In this document: in pieces, positions 34,516 through 44,543 of the stretch
Numbering within the stretch: the stretch's first letter is position 1
Layout: every line of letters begins with the position of its first letter
DNA from: Microbacterium sp. BR1
Lineage (GTDB): Bacteria > Actinomycetota > Actinomycetes > Actinomycetales > Microbacteriaceae
Reading direction: 5' to 3'
Assembly (NCBI RefSeq): GCF_002812725.1
Contig: NZ_NMUN01000004.1
Span: forward strand, 806,001 to 870,000
Length of the DNA stretch: 64,000 nt
Made by a program: the position numbers and the translations under genes
Notes under the pieces: model-generated
Databases searched by the model: none
What the model was told of the DNA's origin: nothing
Seen by the model: the letters and a program-made list of their open reading frames with translations, nothing else

Positions 34516-35298
34516 CTAAGCGCCCGCGGGTGCGGCGGGCTCGGAAGCGGTGTCCAGGAACCGGTCATAACCCTCGTTCTCGAGGCGGTCCGCGAGCTCG
34601 GGACCCCCCTCTTCGACGATGCGACCGGCGACCATCACGTGCACGAAGTCCGGCGCGATGTAGCGGAGGATGCGCGTGTAGTGCGTGATCAGCAGGACGC
34701 CGAGATCAGTCTCGGCCTTGGCGCGGTTGACACCCTCCGACACGATCTTGAGCGCGTCGACGTCGAGGCCCGAGTCGGTCTCGTCGAGCACCGCGATGCG
34801 GGGCTTCAGGAGCTCGAGCTGCAGGATCTCGTGACGCTTCTTCTCGCCGCCCGAGAAGCCCTCGTTGACGTTGCGCTCGGCGAACTTCGGGTCCATGCGC
34901 AGGTTCTTCATCGAGACGCGGATGTCCTTGACCCAGTTGCGGATCGAGGGCGCCTCGCCGTCGATCGCGGTCTTGGCGGTGCGCAGGAAGTTGCTGACGG
35001 TGACCCCGGGGATCTCGACCGGGTACTGCATCGCGAGGAACAGCCCCGCCCGCGCCCGCTCGTCAACGGACATCGCGAGGACGTCCTCGCCATCGAGCGT
35101 GATCGAACCCGAGGTGACGGTGTACTTCGGATGTCCGGCGATCGTGTACGCCAGGGTCGATTTTCCTGAGCCGTTGGGGCCCATGATCGCGTGGGTCTCG
35201 CCCGTGCGGATGGTGAGGGTGACGCCGTTCAGGATGGGCGTGACGCCGGCATCCGTTTCGACGGTGACGTGCAGGTCGCGAACTTCGAGGACAGACAT
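34516..35298 (-). CDS. sufC: Fe-S cluster assembly ATPase SufC
   Basis: ATPase of the SufBCD scaffold that drives cluster assembly. The 260-aa protein has Walker A GPNGSGKST (40-48), the signature region FSGGEKKRHEIL, Walker B VLDETDSGLDVDAL (with ETDSGLD typical of SufC), and the H-loop in LLITHYTRIL. It lies downstream of sufB, sufD and a Rieske ferredoxin gene in one operon. Confidence 0.96.
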   Translation of the reverse strand: MSVLEVRDLHVTVETDAGVTPILNGVTLTIRTGETHAIMGPNGSGKSTLAYTIAGHPKYTVTSGSITLDGEDVLAMSVDERARAGLFLAMQYPVEIPGVTVSNFLRTAKTAIDGEAPSIRNWVKDIRVSMKNLRMDPKFAERNVNEGFSGGEKKRHEILQLELLKPRIAVLDETDSGLDVDALKIVSEGVNRAKAETDLGVLLITHYTRILRYIAPDFVHVMVAGRIVEEGGPELADRLENEGYDRFLDTASEPAAPAGA

Positions 35299-35327
35299 GT
35301 GAAGGGGTTCCTAACGGACTCGGCCGG

Positions 35328-35654
35328 TCAGACGGCCACGGTGGAAGCGGGATCGATGAGAACGTCGTCACCGTCGATCTGGACGACGAAGACGGGTACC
35401 GGCTCGTATGCCGGAAGGTTGAGGGGACGGCCGGTGCGCAGCGAGAACGCCGAGCCGTGGGCCCAGCACTCGAGCGTCTCACCCTCGACGAAACCGTCCG
35501 ACAGCGAGATGTCTCCGTGTGTGCAGACATCGCCGATCGCGTGGACTTCGCCATTACCGTCGAGGACGACGGCGATCGCGACGCCGTCGAGTTCGACGCG
35601 CTTGGCCGTGTCCTGTTCGAGCTCACTCAGGGCGCAGGCGCGCTGCAGTGTCAC
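35328..35654 (-). CDS. Rieske-type ferredoxin
   Basis: A 108-aa soluble Rieske [2Fe-2S] protein. C44-T-H46 in GDVCTHGDISLS and C63-W-A-H66 in LECWAHGSAF are the cluster ligands. It is often annotated as a non-heme iron oxygenase ferredoxin subunit. Its place between sufD and sufC is conserved in many actinobacteria and suggests electron donation during cluster assembly. The GTG at 35654 overlaps the sufD stop. Confidence 0.9.
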   Translation of the reverse strand: MTLQRACALSELEQDTAKRVELDGVAIAVVLDGNGEVHAIGDVCTHGDISLSDGFVEGETLECWAHGSAFSLRTGRPLNLPAYEPVPVFVVQIDGDDVLIDPASTVAV

Positions 35655-36853
35655 GCGACGCCCTCGGCGAGCTCCGCCTCGATCGCGGCGGTGAGCTCTT
35701 CTTCCAGGGCCGGGACACCGAGTTTCTGGACGATCTCGGCGAGGAAGCCGATGACCACGAGGCGCCGCGCCTCGTCCTCGCTGATGCCGCGGGCCTGCAG
35801 GTAGAAGAGCTGCTCGTCGTCGAAACGTCCGGTGGCGCTCGCGTGCCCGGCGCCCTGGATGTCTCCGGTCTCGATCTCGAGGTTCGGGATCGAGTCGGCG
35901 CGCGCGCCCTCGGTCAGCACCAGGTTGCGGTTGGCCTCGTAGGAATCGGTGCCCGTGGCATCCGGCCCGATCAGCACGTCGCCGATCCAGACGGAACGAG
36001 CGCCGACGCCCTGGAGCGCGCCCTTGTAGAGCACGTCAGCGCGCGTCTGCGGTCCGCGATGGTGGACGTACACCTGGCTCTCGAGATGCTGGCCGGCGTC
36101 GGCGAACGACAGACCGTAGACCTCGCCCTCGGAGCCTGCGCCCGCGAGGTCGACCGACGGGTTGACGCGCACGACGCCTCCGCCGAAGCTGACGACCGAA
36201 TGCCGCAGGCTTCCGTCGCGCTCGACGCGCGCCTGGTGAGCCGCGGCGTGCACGGCATCGTCGTCCCAGCGGTGCACCGACACGACGTTCAACCGGGCGC
36301 CCTGGCGCACGATGATCTCGACGTTCTGAGCGAACGCCGCGGAGCCCTCGTGGCGCAGGATGACGGTCGCGCTGGAGTTCTCGCGCGCCTCGATCACCAC
36401 GTGCGCGTGTGCACGCAGGCCCGCACCGGCGCCGATGAACTCCACGACGACGGGCTCGGCGAGCTCGTCGTTCGCGGGCACCGCGAGGTAGAGGGCCTCG
36501 GCGGTACGCGACCAGGCGATGGCGCTCGGCAGGTCTTCGGGTTCGAAGACCTCGCCGCGGGGCGACTGGCCGACCTTCAGCCCGGCGGCGGCGAGCGGAC
36601 CCGTAACGGTGATGCCCACGGCGCCCTCGTCACCGGCGACGTCGTCGAAGAGCGCGGCGAGGCGCGCGACGGGCGTCTGTTTCCAGTTCACCTCGCGGCC
36701 CGTGGGCCGCGAGAAGTCGGCGGGCACGAACGAACGGGGGCGCGCGGAGCGCGTCTGGACGGGGATGGTGCGCGCAGTCGTCTGCCCCCATCCTCCGTCG
36801 GTGTGGGGCACGTTTCCGGGCACCTGGCGGGGGGTGGTCGTTGTCGTCGTCAC
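35651..36853 (-). CDS. sufD: Fe-S cluster assembly protein SufD
   Basis: A 400-aa scaffold partner of SufB and SufC. It has the SufBD beta-helix core, including RGPQTRADVLYKGALQGVGA and VWIGDVLIGPDATGTDSYE, and the C-terminal QLFYLQARGISEDEARRLVV shared with SufB. The N-terminal ~30 residues are Thr-rich and variable. It is second in the operon, 34 nt after sufB, and starts with GTG. Confidence 0.94.
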   Translation of the reverse strand: MTTTTTTPRQVPGNVPHTDGGWGQTTARTIPVQTRSARPRSFVPADFSRPTGREVNWKQTPVARLAALFDDVAGDEGAVGITVTGPLAAAGLKVGQSPRGEVFEPEDLPSAIAWSRTAEALYLAVPANDELAEPVVVEFIGAGAGLRAHAHVVIEARENSSATVILRHEGSAAFAQNVEIIVRQGARLNVVSVHRWDDDAVHAAAHQARVERDGSLRHSVVSFGGGVVRVNPSVDLAGAGSEGEVYGLSFADAGQHLESQVYVHHRGPQTRADVLYKGALQGVGARSVWIGDVLIGPDATGTDSYEANRNLVLTEGARADSIPNLEIETGDIQGAGHASATGRFDDEQLFYLQARGISEDEARRLVVIGFLAEIVQKLGVPALEEELTAAIEAELAEGVA

Positions 36854-36887
36854 GCTCCGACTCGTCCTTTCGTCGTCGGTCGAAGAA

Positions 36888-38306
36888 TCATCCGACGCTT
36901 CCTTCCATGCCCATCTCGATGAGCTTGTTCAGCTCGAGGGCGTACTCCATGGGCAGTTCGCGGGCGATCGGCTCGATGAATCCGCGCACGATCATGGCCA
37001 TCGCCTCGTCCTCGGCCATGCCACGGGACTGCAGGTAGAACAGCTGCTCCTCGCTGACCTTCGAGACGGTCGCCTCGTGGCCCAGCTGCACGTCGTCGAC
37101 GCGGATGTCGATGGCCGGGTACGTGTCGCTGCGCGAGATCGTATCGATCAGCAGGGCATCGCACCGGACCGTGTTGGCCGAGTGATGCGCATTCGCGTCG
37201 ACGCGAACCTCACCGCGGTATCCCGCGCGTCCGCCGCCACGAGCGATCGACTTCGACACGATCGAGGACTGCGTGTAGGGGGCCATGTGGATCATCTTGG
37301 CGCCGGCGTCCTGGTGCTGACCCGGACCGGCGAAAGCGACCGACAGCGTCTCGCCCTTCGCGTGCTCGCCCATCAGATAGACAGCCGGGTACTTCATCGT
37401 CACCTTGGAGCCGATGTTGCCGTCGATCCACTCCATCGTCGCCCCCTCGTGCGCGACCGCACGCTTGGTGACGAGGTTGTAGACGTTGTTCGACCAGTTC
37501 TGGATCGTCGTGTAGCGAACGCGGGCGTTCTTCTTCACGATGATCTCGACGACGGCGGAGTGCAGCGAATCGCTCTTGTAGATCGGAGCCGTGCAGCCCT
37601 CGATGTAGTGGATGTAGCTGCCCTCGTCCGCGATGATCAGGGTCCGTTCGAACTGGCCCATGTTCTCGGTGTTGATGCGGAAGTACGCCTGCAGTGGGAT
37701 CTCGACGTGCACGCCCTTCGGGACGTAGACGAATGAGCCACCCGACCACACCGCGGTGTTGAGCGCCGCGAACTTGTTGTCGCCGGACGGGATGACCGTC
37801 CCGAAGTACTCCTCGAAGATCTCGGGGTGCTCACGGAGCGCGGTGTCGGTGTCCATGAAGATGACACCCTGCGCCTCGAGGTCCTCACGGATCTGGTGGT
37901 ACACGACCTCGGACTCGTACTGCGCCGCGACACCCGAGACGAGGCGCTGGCGCTCGGCCTCGGGGATTCCCAGGCGCTCGTACGTGTTGCGGATGTCTTC
38001 CGGGAGGTCTTCCCAGGACTGCGCCTGCTTCTCGGTCGAGCGCACGAAGTACTTGATGTTGTCGAAGTCGATCTCACTGAGGTCGGCGCCGAACGTCGGC
38101 ATGGGCTTGCGGCCGAAGAGCTCGAGCGCCTTCAGACGGCGCTGCAGCATCCATTCGGGTTCGGCCTTGAGCGCCGAGATGTCACGCACCGTCGCTTCGC
38201 TGAGGCCGCGCTTGGCGGCGGCCCCCGCAGCGTCGGGATCGTGCCAGCCGAATTCGTAGACTCCGAGCCCCGCCAGTTCGGGGCGATCGATCAGGACGTC
38301 AGACAT
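36888..38306 (-). CDS. sufB: Fe-S cluster assembly protein SufB
   Basis: The main cluster scaffold; 472 aa. Conserved segments include [38 protein letters not shown] with the conserved Cys, and [20 protein letters not shown]. The ATG at 38306 is preferred: AGAGGAG lies 9 nt upstream, whereas the GTG at 38312 would leave only 3 nt. No SufR-type repressor gene precedes it; instead ctaA diverges. Confidence 0.96.
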   Translation of the reverse strand: MSDVLIDRPELAGLGVYEFGWHDPDAAGAAAKRGLSEATVRDISALKAEPEWMLQRRLKALELFGRKPMPTFGADLSEIDFDNIKYFVRSTEKQAQSWEDLPEDIRNTYERLGIPEAERQRLVSGVAAQYESEVVYHQIREDLEAQGVIFMDTDTALREHPEIFEEYFGTVIPSGDNKFAALNTAVWSGGSFVYVPKGVHVEIPLQAYFRINTENMGQFERTLIIADEGSYIHYIEGCTAPIYKSDSLHSAVVEIIVKKNARVRYTTIQNWSNNVYNLVTKRAVAHEGATMEWIDGNIGSKVTMKYPAVYLMGEHAKGETLSVAFAGPGQHQDAGAKMIHMAPYTQSSIVSKSIARGGGRAGYRGEVRVDANAHHSANTVRCDALLIDTISRSDTYPAIDIRVDDVQLGHEATVSKVSEEQLFYLQSRGMAEDEAMAMIVRGFIEPIARELPMEYALELNKLIEMGMEGSVG

Positions 38307-38547
38307 GGTCACACTCTCCTCTTGGCCGCAACGGTTTCATCCGCCCCGGCGATCCATTCGTTCTCTGTGTGCGAGAACGGGGTCCGCCGTTTCCGGGCCA
38401 GGCTCAGGGGCACACGGTTCGCGCGCCTAAACTGTTGGCAGCGCGTCGAGTGCTTTCGCACGCGCACCGCAACCCCTCGATTCTACAGGGTCGACCCGAC
38501 CGGCGGGCCGACCACCGCCCGCGCCCGACCCGACGCGGCATGCCCCC

Positions 38548-38553
38548 AGGAGG
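38548..38553 (+). promoter_or_regulatory. ribosome-binding site fixing the ctaA TTG start
   Basis: AGGAGG, 8 nt before TTG at 38562. It is the best Shine-Dalgarno in the region and the only one placed before the conserved N-terminus of CtaA. Confidence 0.7.
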
Positions 38554-38561
38554 CGATCCGC

Positions 38562-39521
38562 TTGTCGCAGGAACCCGGTCGCGCGCAGAAAATCTGGCGG
38601 ATGCTCCCCGACACCGTCGATCGGCGCGTCATCGTCGCCGCCTGGGCCACGTTCGTCGTGCAGGTCGCGATCGTCGGTACCGGCGGTCTGGTTCGGCTGA
38701 CCGCCTCGGGGCTGGGCTGCCCCACCTGGCCGCGCTGCACGCCCGAGTCGTTCGTGAACACTCCCGAGATGGGTATCCACGGGATCATCGAGTTCGGCAA
38801 CCGCCTGTTGACGTTCGTGCTCGTGGCGGTCGCGATCGTGACATTCTTGTTCGTCGTTCGGATGCGTCGCGCCCGGCCCGACCTGTTCTGGCTCGCGCTG
38901 ATCATCGGTCTGTACGTGCCGATCCAGGCTGTCATCGGCGGCATCACGGTGCTGACCAACCTCAACCCCTACGTCGTGGGCCTCCACTATTTCGCGTCGG
39001 TCGTGCTGGTCGCCTTCGCGACCGTGTTCGTCGTCCGCGTGTATTCGACGCCCGGCCGACGCATACCCGTCGTGCCTCGTGGGCTCGCGATGCTCGCCCA
39101 CCTGACCTCGGTGGTCGTGCTCGTCACCGTGCTGGTCGGGATCGTGGTCACCGGCGCCGGACCGCACGCCGGAGACGCGGGTGCCGCGCGCAACGGACTC
39201 GACCCGGAGCTCATGCAGCACCTGCACTCTTGGCCGGCATACGCGACCCTCGCGCTCACCCTGCTCCTGCTGGTGGGCAGCTGGCGACTTCCGCTGCGGC
39301 GCTGGGTTCTGATGTTGCTGGCCGTCGAAGCTGTACAGATCGCCGTCGGCCTGTGGCAGGCGCGAACGGGCCTTCCGGTCGCGCTCGTGAACATCCACAT
39401 GGTGCTGGCGGTGCTGCTGGTGGCGGCGATGACCGCGGTCATCATGCACCTGAAGGTATCGGGCGGGGCGGGTATCGCAGCCGACGAGGCCGCGCCCGCG
39501 ACATCCGTATCCGCGCGATAG
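38562..39521 (+). CDS. ctaA: heme A synthase (COX15/CtaA family)
   Basis: A 319-aa membrane enzyme oxidising the C8 methyl of heme O to give heme A for aa3 oxidase. It has eight hydrophobic segments. Conserved heme-ligand region sequences are IIEFGNRLLTFV, YVVGLHYFASVV, QHLHSWPAY and VNIHMVLAVLL, and GLGCPTWPRC carries the paired extracellular Cys. The start is a TTG at 38562 with AGGAGG upstream; the longer frame upstream is antisense to sufB. TAAACT at 38428-38433 is a possible -10. It is divergent from the suf operon. Confidence 0.92.
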   Translation: MSQEPGRAQKIWRMLPDTVDRRVIVAAWATFVVQVAIVGTGGLVRLTASGLGCPTWPRCTPESFVNTPEMGIHGIIEFGNRLLTFVLVAVAIVTFLFVVRMRRARPDLFWLALIIGLYVPIQAVIGGITVLTNLNPYVVGLHYFASVVLVAFATVFVVRVYSTPGRRIPVVPRGLAMLAHLTSVVVLVTVLVGIVVTGAGPHAGDAGAARNGLDPELMQHLHSWPAYATLALTLLLLVGSWRLPLRRWVLMLLAVEAVQIAVGLWQARTGLPVALVNIHMVLAVLLVAAMTAVIMHLKVSGGAGIAADEAAPATSVSAR

Positions 39522-39651
39522 AGCCGCACGCCCGTCGCAGACCCGGTCGCACGCACAGCGAACACATAGGCTTCGGATAGGTCCCGCACGACCGAGCCCG
39601 GAATAGTCTCTCCCGCGGCTCGTTACGCCGCGCCTCGAACAAGGAGAACCT

Positions 39652-40083
39652 ATGACCGCCCGTCCCCGCCTCGTCCGCAGCATTCCCTACTGGGCCCTCA
39701 TCGTCGGCTCCGTAGCAGCCGGCGGTGTCGGTCTGTGGCTCACCCTCGACAAGCTCGGCGTCATGACCTCCTCGATCCTCGATGGCAGCGCAACCGGCGT
39801 CGAGGTCTACGCGGGTCAGTCGTGGGCCGTTCTCGGATCCGTCCTGATCGGAGCCGGCCTGATCGGCCTCGCGTTCGCGCTGACGCTCGCCGTCGCCGCA
39901 TCACTGGTCAAGCGTGATGAGCCTCTCGTCATCGTCGCCGACACGCTCGACGACGGTGTCGACGAGGTCGAGCCCGGCCCGAACGGAACCGTCGTGGTCG
40001 ACGGTGTGACCGCCGACGAGGCTGCCGTGCAGGCCGACCCGGCCGCCGTGCCCGGCGAACAGGTCGCCCCGCCCAAGAACTGA
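39652..40083 (+). CDS. small membrane protein, unknown function
   Basis: A 143-aa protein with two transmembrane helices (residues about 13-31 and 57-84, LGSVLIGAGLIGLAFALTLA) and an acidic soluble tail (TLDDGVDEVEPGPNGTVVVD). It has an AAGGAG ribosome-binding site and neighbour-like codon usage. Homologues in Microbacteriaceae are sometimes mislabelled dinucleotide-utilising enzymes; no nucleotide motif is visible. It lies between ctaA and ctaB. Confidence 0.75.
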   Translation: MTARPRLVRSIPYWALIVGSVAAGGVGLWLTLDKLGVMTSSILDGSATGVEVYAGQSWAVLGSVLIGAGLIGLAFALTLAVAASLVKRDEPLVIVADTLDDGVDEVEPGPNGTVVVDGVTADEAAVQADPAAVPGEQVAPPKN

Positions 40084-40102
40084 GCGCGGGCGCGCCGCAC
40101 GT

Positions 40103-40145
40103 CCGATCGCCGGGAAGCTGAGGATTTCAGCGGCCCGGCGATCGG
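40103..40145. terminator. nested-hairpin bidirectional terminator
   Basis: Outer arms 40103-40114 and 40134-40145 form 12 perfect base pairs. Inside them GCTGA (40117-40121) pairs with TCAGC (40127-40131) around a 5-nt loop. It lies between the convergent stops at 40083 and 40156. Confidence 0.65.
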
Positions 40146-40155
40146 CGTTCTGCGG

Positions 40156-41091
40156 CTAGAACGGAAGCAGCGGGTCGACCGCGATCGCGACGAACAGCAG
40201 CGTCAGGTACGTGATGGACGCGTGGAACACACGCATCGGCGCGGGCTCGGTGCCGCGTACGGCACGGTTGTAGAGCCGGTGCGATTCGTAGATGAACCAC
40301 CCGCCGAACACGAGCGCGGATGCCGTGTAGACGATCCCCATGTTCGCAACGGGGATGAGCAGCAGCGAGCACGCAACCGTCGCCCAGGCGTACAGGATGA
40401 CCTGGAGGCCGACCTGAGCCCCGCTGCGGGTGGCACCGAGCATCGGCACATCCACGTTGTCGTACTGGGCCTTGTACTTCATGGACAGAGGCCAGTAGTG
40501 CGGCGGCGTCCAGAGGAAGACGAGCGCGAACAGGATGAGCGCGGTCCAGCTCAGCGAACCGGTGACGGCCGACCAGCCGATCACGACCGGGAAGCACCCG
40601 GCGATCCCACCCCAGATGATGTTCTGTTCGGTGCGACGCTTGAGGATCATCGTGTAGATCACGACGTAGAAGAAGATGGCCGTCGCCGACAGGATCGCGG
40701 CCAGGGCGTTGGTCGTCGCCCAGAGCCAGAGGGTCGAGAACACCGCGAGCGACCAGGCGAAGACGAGAGCGCCGCGCGGCGAGACCTCGCCCGTCACGAG
40801 CGGCCGGTTCTCGGTGCGCTGCATGTGAGCGTCGATGTCGCGATCCAGGTACATGTTGAACGCCGCGGCGGACCCGGCGCTCAGCGAACCGCCGATCACC
40901 GTGGCGAGGACGAGCCACAGGTTGGGGAGCCCGTTCTGAGCCAGGATCATGACCGGAACGGTCGTGACGAGCAGCAGTTCGAGGACGCGGGGCTTCGTCA
41001 GAGCGACGTAGGCACGCAGCGCGCGACCGAAGGATCGCGGAGCCGCGGGGGCGTCGGATGCCCGGATGTCAGGCGTCGTCGTGATGTCCAT
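40156..41091 (-). CDS. ctaB: protoheme IX farnesyltransferase (heme O synthase)
   Basis: Transfers a farnesyl group to heme B to make heme O, upstream of CtaA. The 311-aa UbiA-type prenyltransferase has the Asp-rich motif [20 protein letters not shown] in the second loop, a second motif near [14 protein letters not shown], and about nine hydrophobic segments. The ATG at 41091 follows GGGAGCG. TAGACT lies about 35 nt further upstream, so there is a normal leader. It is divergent from tkt. Confidence 0.95.
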   Translation of the reverse strand: MDITTTPDIRASDAPAAPRSFGRALRAYVALTKPRVLELLLVTTVPVMILAQNGLPNLWLVLATVIGGSLSAGSAAAFNMYLDRDIDAHMQRTENRPLVTGEVSPRGALVFAWSLAVFSTLWLWATTNALAAILSATAIFFYVVIYTMILKRRTEQNIIWGGIAGCFPVVIGWSAVTGSLSWTALILFALVFLWTPPHYWPLSMKYKAQYDNVDVPMLGATRSGAQVGLQVILYAWATVACSLLLIPVANMGIVYTASALVFGGWFIYESHRLYNRAVRGTEPAPMRVFHASITYLTLLFVAIAVDPLLPF

Positions 41092-41215
41092 CGCTCCCCG
41101 CTCGGCGCTCGCAAATACGCCTCGAGTCTATGGCATCGGCGCGGCGTCCCTCCCCGAGCAGCGGCACGGCAACACCGCGCCTCGCACGACCCGCCGCGCG
41201 GGGATGCCCCTTCGC

Positions 41216-41221
41216 TATGCT
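41216..41221 (+). promoter_or_regulatory. -10 box of the tkt operon
   Basis: TATGCT on the plus strand. The start site would fall near 41229, next to an in-frame ATG at 41230 and about 100 nt before the GTG at 41332 favoured for tkt. Confidence 0.45.
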
Positions 41222-41331
41222 GGAACCACATGACATGCGCCCTCGCGCCCTCCCCCGTGAACACCCCCGAAAACGATTCGGCGTGTGCTCGAGAGGCGGC
41301 TGAGGCGCTCCCCAAGACGAAGGGCGGTCCG

Positions 41332-43428
41332 GTGTCGGAACTGCGTTGGGACGAGATCGACAAGCAGGCCGTGGACACCGTCCGCGTGCTCGCGGCAGAT
41401 GCGGTCGAGAAGGTGGGCAACGGCCATCCGGGAACCGCGATGAGCCTCGCCCCCGCGGCGTATCTCCTCTACCAGCGCGTGATGCGACACGACCCGGCCG
41501 ACCCGCACTGGCTCGGGCGCGACCGTTTCATCCTCTCCGTGGGGCACTCGTCGCTCACGCAGTACATCCAGCTCTACCTGGGCGGCTTCGGCCTCGAACT
41601 CGAAGACCTCGAGGCCCTGCGCACCTGGGGCTCGAAGACCCCGGGACACCCCGAGTTCGGCCACACGGATGGCGTCGAGATCACGACCGGCCCGCTTGGC
41701 CAGGGCCTGGCCTCGGCCGTCGGGTTCGCGTACGCGGCCCGGTACGAGCGCGGGCTGTTCGATCCCGAGACCGCGGCCGGAGCCTCACCCTTCGACCACT
41801 TCGTGTACGTCATCGCCGGTGATGGCGATCTGCAGGAGGGCGTCACGAGCGAGGCATCCTCGCTCGCCGGCCACCAGGAGCTCGGCAACCTCATCGCGAT
41901 CTACGACTCGAACCAGATCTCGATCGAGGACGACACGAACGTCGCCTTCACCGAGGATGTCGCGAAGCGCTACGAGGCCTACGGCTGGCAGGTGCTGACG
42001 GTCGACTGGAAGAAGACCGGCCAGTACGTCGAAGACGTCGCCGAGCTGTACGCGGCGATCGAGGCGGCGAAGGGCGAGACGAGCAAGCCCTCGCTCATCA
42101 TCCTCAAGACGATCATCGGCTGGCCGTCGCCCGGCAAGCAGAACAGCGGCAAGATCCACGGCTCGGCGCTCGGCGCCGACGAACTGGCCGCCACGAAGAA
42201 GGTGCTCGGATTCGACCCAGAGAAGAACTTCGTGGTCGACGACGCTGTCATCGCCCACACCCGCGGACTCCGTGACAGAGGGGCCGCAGCGCACGCCGAA
42301 TGGCAGACCGCGTTCGATGCCTGGTCCGCCGCGAACCCCGACCGCAAGGCGCTGCTCGACCGTCTTCAGGCGCGCGAACTGCCCGCCGACATCGCGGACG
42401 CGCTGCCCGCTTTCGAGGCCGGCAAAGAGGTCTCGACGCGCGCCGCATCGGGTCTCGTGATCAACGCCCTCGCCGAGAAGCTTCCCGAGCTCTGGGGCGG
42501 CTCGGCCGACCTGGCCGAGTCGAACCTCACCACCATCAAGAACGCGAAGTCCTTCATCCCCGCCGAATGGTCCACTCACGAGTGGACCGGATCCCCGTAC
42601 GGCCGCGTGCTGCACTTCGGCATCCGCGAGCACGCGATGGGCGCGATCATCAACGGCATCGTGCTGCACGGCCCGACGCGCCCGTTCGGCGGCACGTTCC
42701 TGATCTTCAGCGACTACATGCGCCCGCCGGTGCGTCTCGCCGCCCTGATGAACGTTCCCTCGCTGTTCGTCTGGACGCACGACTCCGTCGCGCTCGGCGA
42801 AGACGGCCCGACCCACCAACCGATCGAGCAGATCGCGACGCTGCGGGCGATCCCCAACTTCGCGCTCGTACGCCCGTCCGACGCCAACGAGACGGCCGTC
42901 GTCTGGCTCGAGTTGCTGCGCCGTCACGCCGGCCCCGCCGGTATCGCTCTGACACGTCAGAACATCCCGGTGTTCGAACGCGGTGCGGGCGAAGCATCCG
43001 GCGACACGTTCGCGTCGGCCGAACTGGCGACGCGCGGCGCTTACGTCCTGGCCGAGGCGCCCGGCGGTACGCCCGATGTGATCCTGATCGCCACGGGCTC
43101 CGAGGTTCAGCTCGCCGTGGCGGCACGACAGACGCTGGCCTCCGAGGGAGTCAACGCACGCGTGGTCTCGGCCCCGTCGCTCGAGTGGTTCGCCGAGCAG
43201 GATGCGGAGTACCGCGAGAGCGTCCTACCCGCATCCGTCACCGCGCGCGTGTCGGTCGAGGCCGGCATCGCCCTGCCCTGGCGCGGCATCGTGGGCGACC
43301 GCGGCCGCTCCGTCTCGATCGAGCACTTCGGTGCATCGGCCGACTACAAGACCCTGTTCCAGAAGTTCGGCATCACGGCCGAGGCCGTCGTGGAAGCGGC
43401 GCGCGAGACCCTCAAGGAGAACGCATGA
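41332..43428 (+). CDS. tkt: transketolase
   Basis: Thiamine-diphosphate enzyme moving two-carbon units between ketoses and aldoses in the pentose phosphate pathway. It has 698 aa from GTG at 41332. [17 protein letters not shown] holds the active-site His, [16 protein letters not shown] is the ThDP-Mg motif, [14 protein letters not shown] contains the catalytic Glu, and a C-terminal domain completes the protein. Homology starts at [13 protein letters not shown]. An in-frame ATG at 41230, next to a predicted start site, would add 34 atypical residues. It is the first gene of tkt-tal-pgi-zwf-opcA-pgl. Confidence 0.95.
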   Translation: MSELRWDEIDKQAVDTVRVLAADAVEKVGNGHPGTAMSLAPAAYLLYQRVMRHDPADPHWLGRDRFILSVGHSSLTQYIQLYLGGFGLELEDLEALRTWGSKTPGHPEFGHTDGVEITTGPLGQGLASAVGFAYAARYERGLFDPETAAGASPFDHFVYVIAGDGDLQEGVTSEASSLAGHQELGNLIAIYDSNQISIEDDTNVAFTEDVAKRYEAYGWQVLTVDWKKTGQYVEDVAELYAAIEAAKGETSKPSLIILKTIIGWPSPGKQNSGKIHGSALGADELAATKKVLGFDPEKNFVVDDAVIAHTRGLRDRGAAAHAEWQTAFDAWSAANPDRKALLDRLQARELPADIADALPAFEAGKEVSTRAASGLVINALAEKLPELWGGSADLAESNLTTIKNAKSFIPAEWSTHEWTGSPYGRVLHFGIREHAMGAIINGIVLHGPTRPFGGTFLIFSDYMRPPVRLAALMNVPSLFVWTHDSVALGEDGPTHQPIEQIATLRAIPNFALVRPSDANETAVVWLELLRRHAGPAGIALTRQNIPVFERGAGEASGDTFASAELATRGAYVLAEAPGGTPDVILIATGSEVQLAVAARQTLASEGVNARVVSAPSLEWFAEQDAEYRESVLPASVTARVSVEAGIALPWRGIVGDRGRSVSIEHFGASADYKTLFQKFGITAEAVVEAARETLKENA

Positions 43429-44543
43429 CCACCCCCACCGCAGATCTCTCGGCCGCCGGCGTCAGCATCTGGCTCGACGACCTGTCGCGTCAGCGCATCA
43501 CGACCGGAAACCTGCAGGAACTGATCGACACGCGGAACGTCGTCGGCGTGACGACGAACCCGACCATCTTCCAGGGCGCCATCTCGGCCGGAATCGGTTA
43601 CGAAGAGGCGATCGACGCGCAGCGCGCGGCCGGTGCCACCGCAGACGAGGCGATCCTCTCGCTGACCACGACCGACGTACGCGACGCGTGCGATATTTTC
43701 CGTCCGATCTTCGACGCCACGAACGGCGTCGACGGCCGTGTCTCGATCGAGGTATCCCCCGACCTCGCGCACGACACCGACGCGACCATCGCGCAGGCCA
43801 AGGAGCTGTCGGCGGCGGTCGACCGCCCCAACGCCCTCATCAAGATCCCGGCGACCAAGGCCGGGCTTCCGGCCATCACCGAGGTCATCGGGTCGGGGAT
43901 CTCGGTCAACGTGACGCTGATCTTCAGCCTCGAGCGCTACGCCGACGTCATCGACGCGTACCTCGCCGGGCTCGAGAAGGCCCGGGCGGCCGGGATCGAC
44001 CTCGCGTCGATCGAGTCGGTCGCCTCGTTCTTCGTCTCGCGCGTGGACACCGAGGTCGACAAGCGCCTCGGCGCCATCGGCACGGATAAGGCGCTCGCCC
44101 TCAAGTCGAAAGCCGGCATCGCCAACGCCCGACTCGCCTTCGAGCTGTACGAGGAGAAGTTCGCGTCCGAGCGCGCGGTGGCCCTGCTCGAAGCGGGCGC
44201 GCACGCACAGCGGCCCCTGTGGGCCTCGACGGGTGTCAAGGACCCGGCCCTGCCCGACACGCTCTATGTAACCGAGCTCGTCACCGCGGGCACCGTCAAC
44301 ACGATGCCGGAGAAGACGCTGCAGGCGACCTTCGACCACGGAGTCGTCACCGGCGACACGATCACGACGAACTACTCCGACGCGCATTCGGTCATCGACG
44401 CGCTGGCGACCGTGGGCGTCGACATCGACGACGTCACGCAGGTCCTCGAGGACGAGGGCGTCGAGAAGTTCATCGCATCGTGGCACGACCTGCAGGAGAC
44501 CGTCGCGAAGGCCCTCGCCGGAGCCCCGGAGTCGGCCCGATGA
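43425..44543 (+). CDS. tal: transaldolase
   Basis: Transfers a dihydroxyacetone unit between sugar phosphates. The 372-aa TIM barrel has the actinobacterial-length sequence, [16 protein letters not shown] near the N-terminus, the Schiff-base Lys in [11 protein letters not shown], and [14 protein letters not shown]. The ATG at 43425 overlaps the tkt stop (ATGA) and has AAGGAG upstream. Confidence 0.96.
   Translation: MTTPTADLSAAGVSIWLDDLSRQRITTGNLQELIDTRNVVGVTTNPTIFQGAISAGIGYEEAIDAQRAAGATADEAILSLTTTDVRDACDIFRPIFDATNGVDGRVSIEVSPDLAHDTDATIAQAKELSAAVDRPNALIKIPATKAGLPAITEVIGSGISVNVTLIFSLERYADVIDAYLAGLEKARAAGIDLASIESVASFFVSRVDTEVDKRLGAIGTDKALALKSKAGIANARLAFELYEEKFASERAVALLEAGAHAQRPLWASTGVKDPALPDTLYVTELVTAGTVNTMPEKTLQATFDHGVVTGDTITTNYSDAHSVIDALATVGVDIDDVTQVLEDEGVEKFIASWHDLQETVAKALAGAPESAR

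Noticed and set aside
38310..38312. GTG start for sufB at 38312
   Set aside because: Only 3 nt from the AGAGGAG ribosome-binding site; the ATG at 38306 has a 9-nt spacing.
40222..41331. Very long in-frame extension upstream of tkt
   Set aside because: It runs antisense through ctaB with low-complexity charged sequence; transketolase homology begins at 41332.
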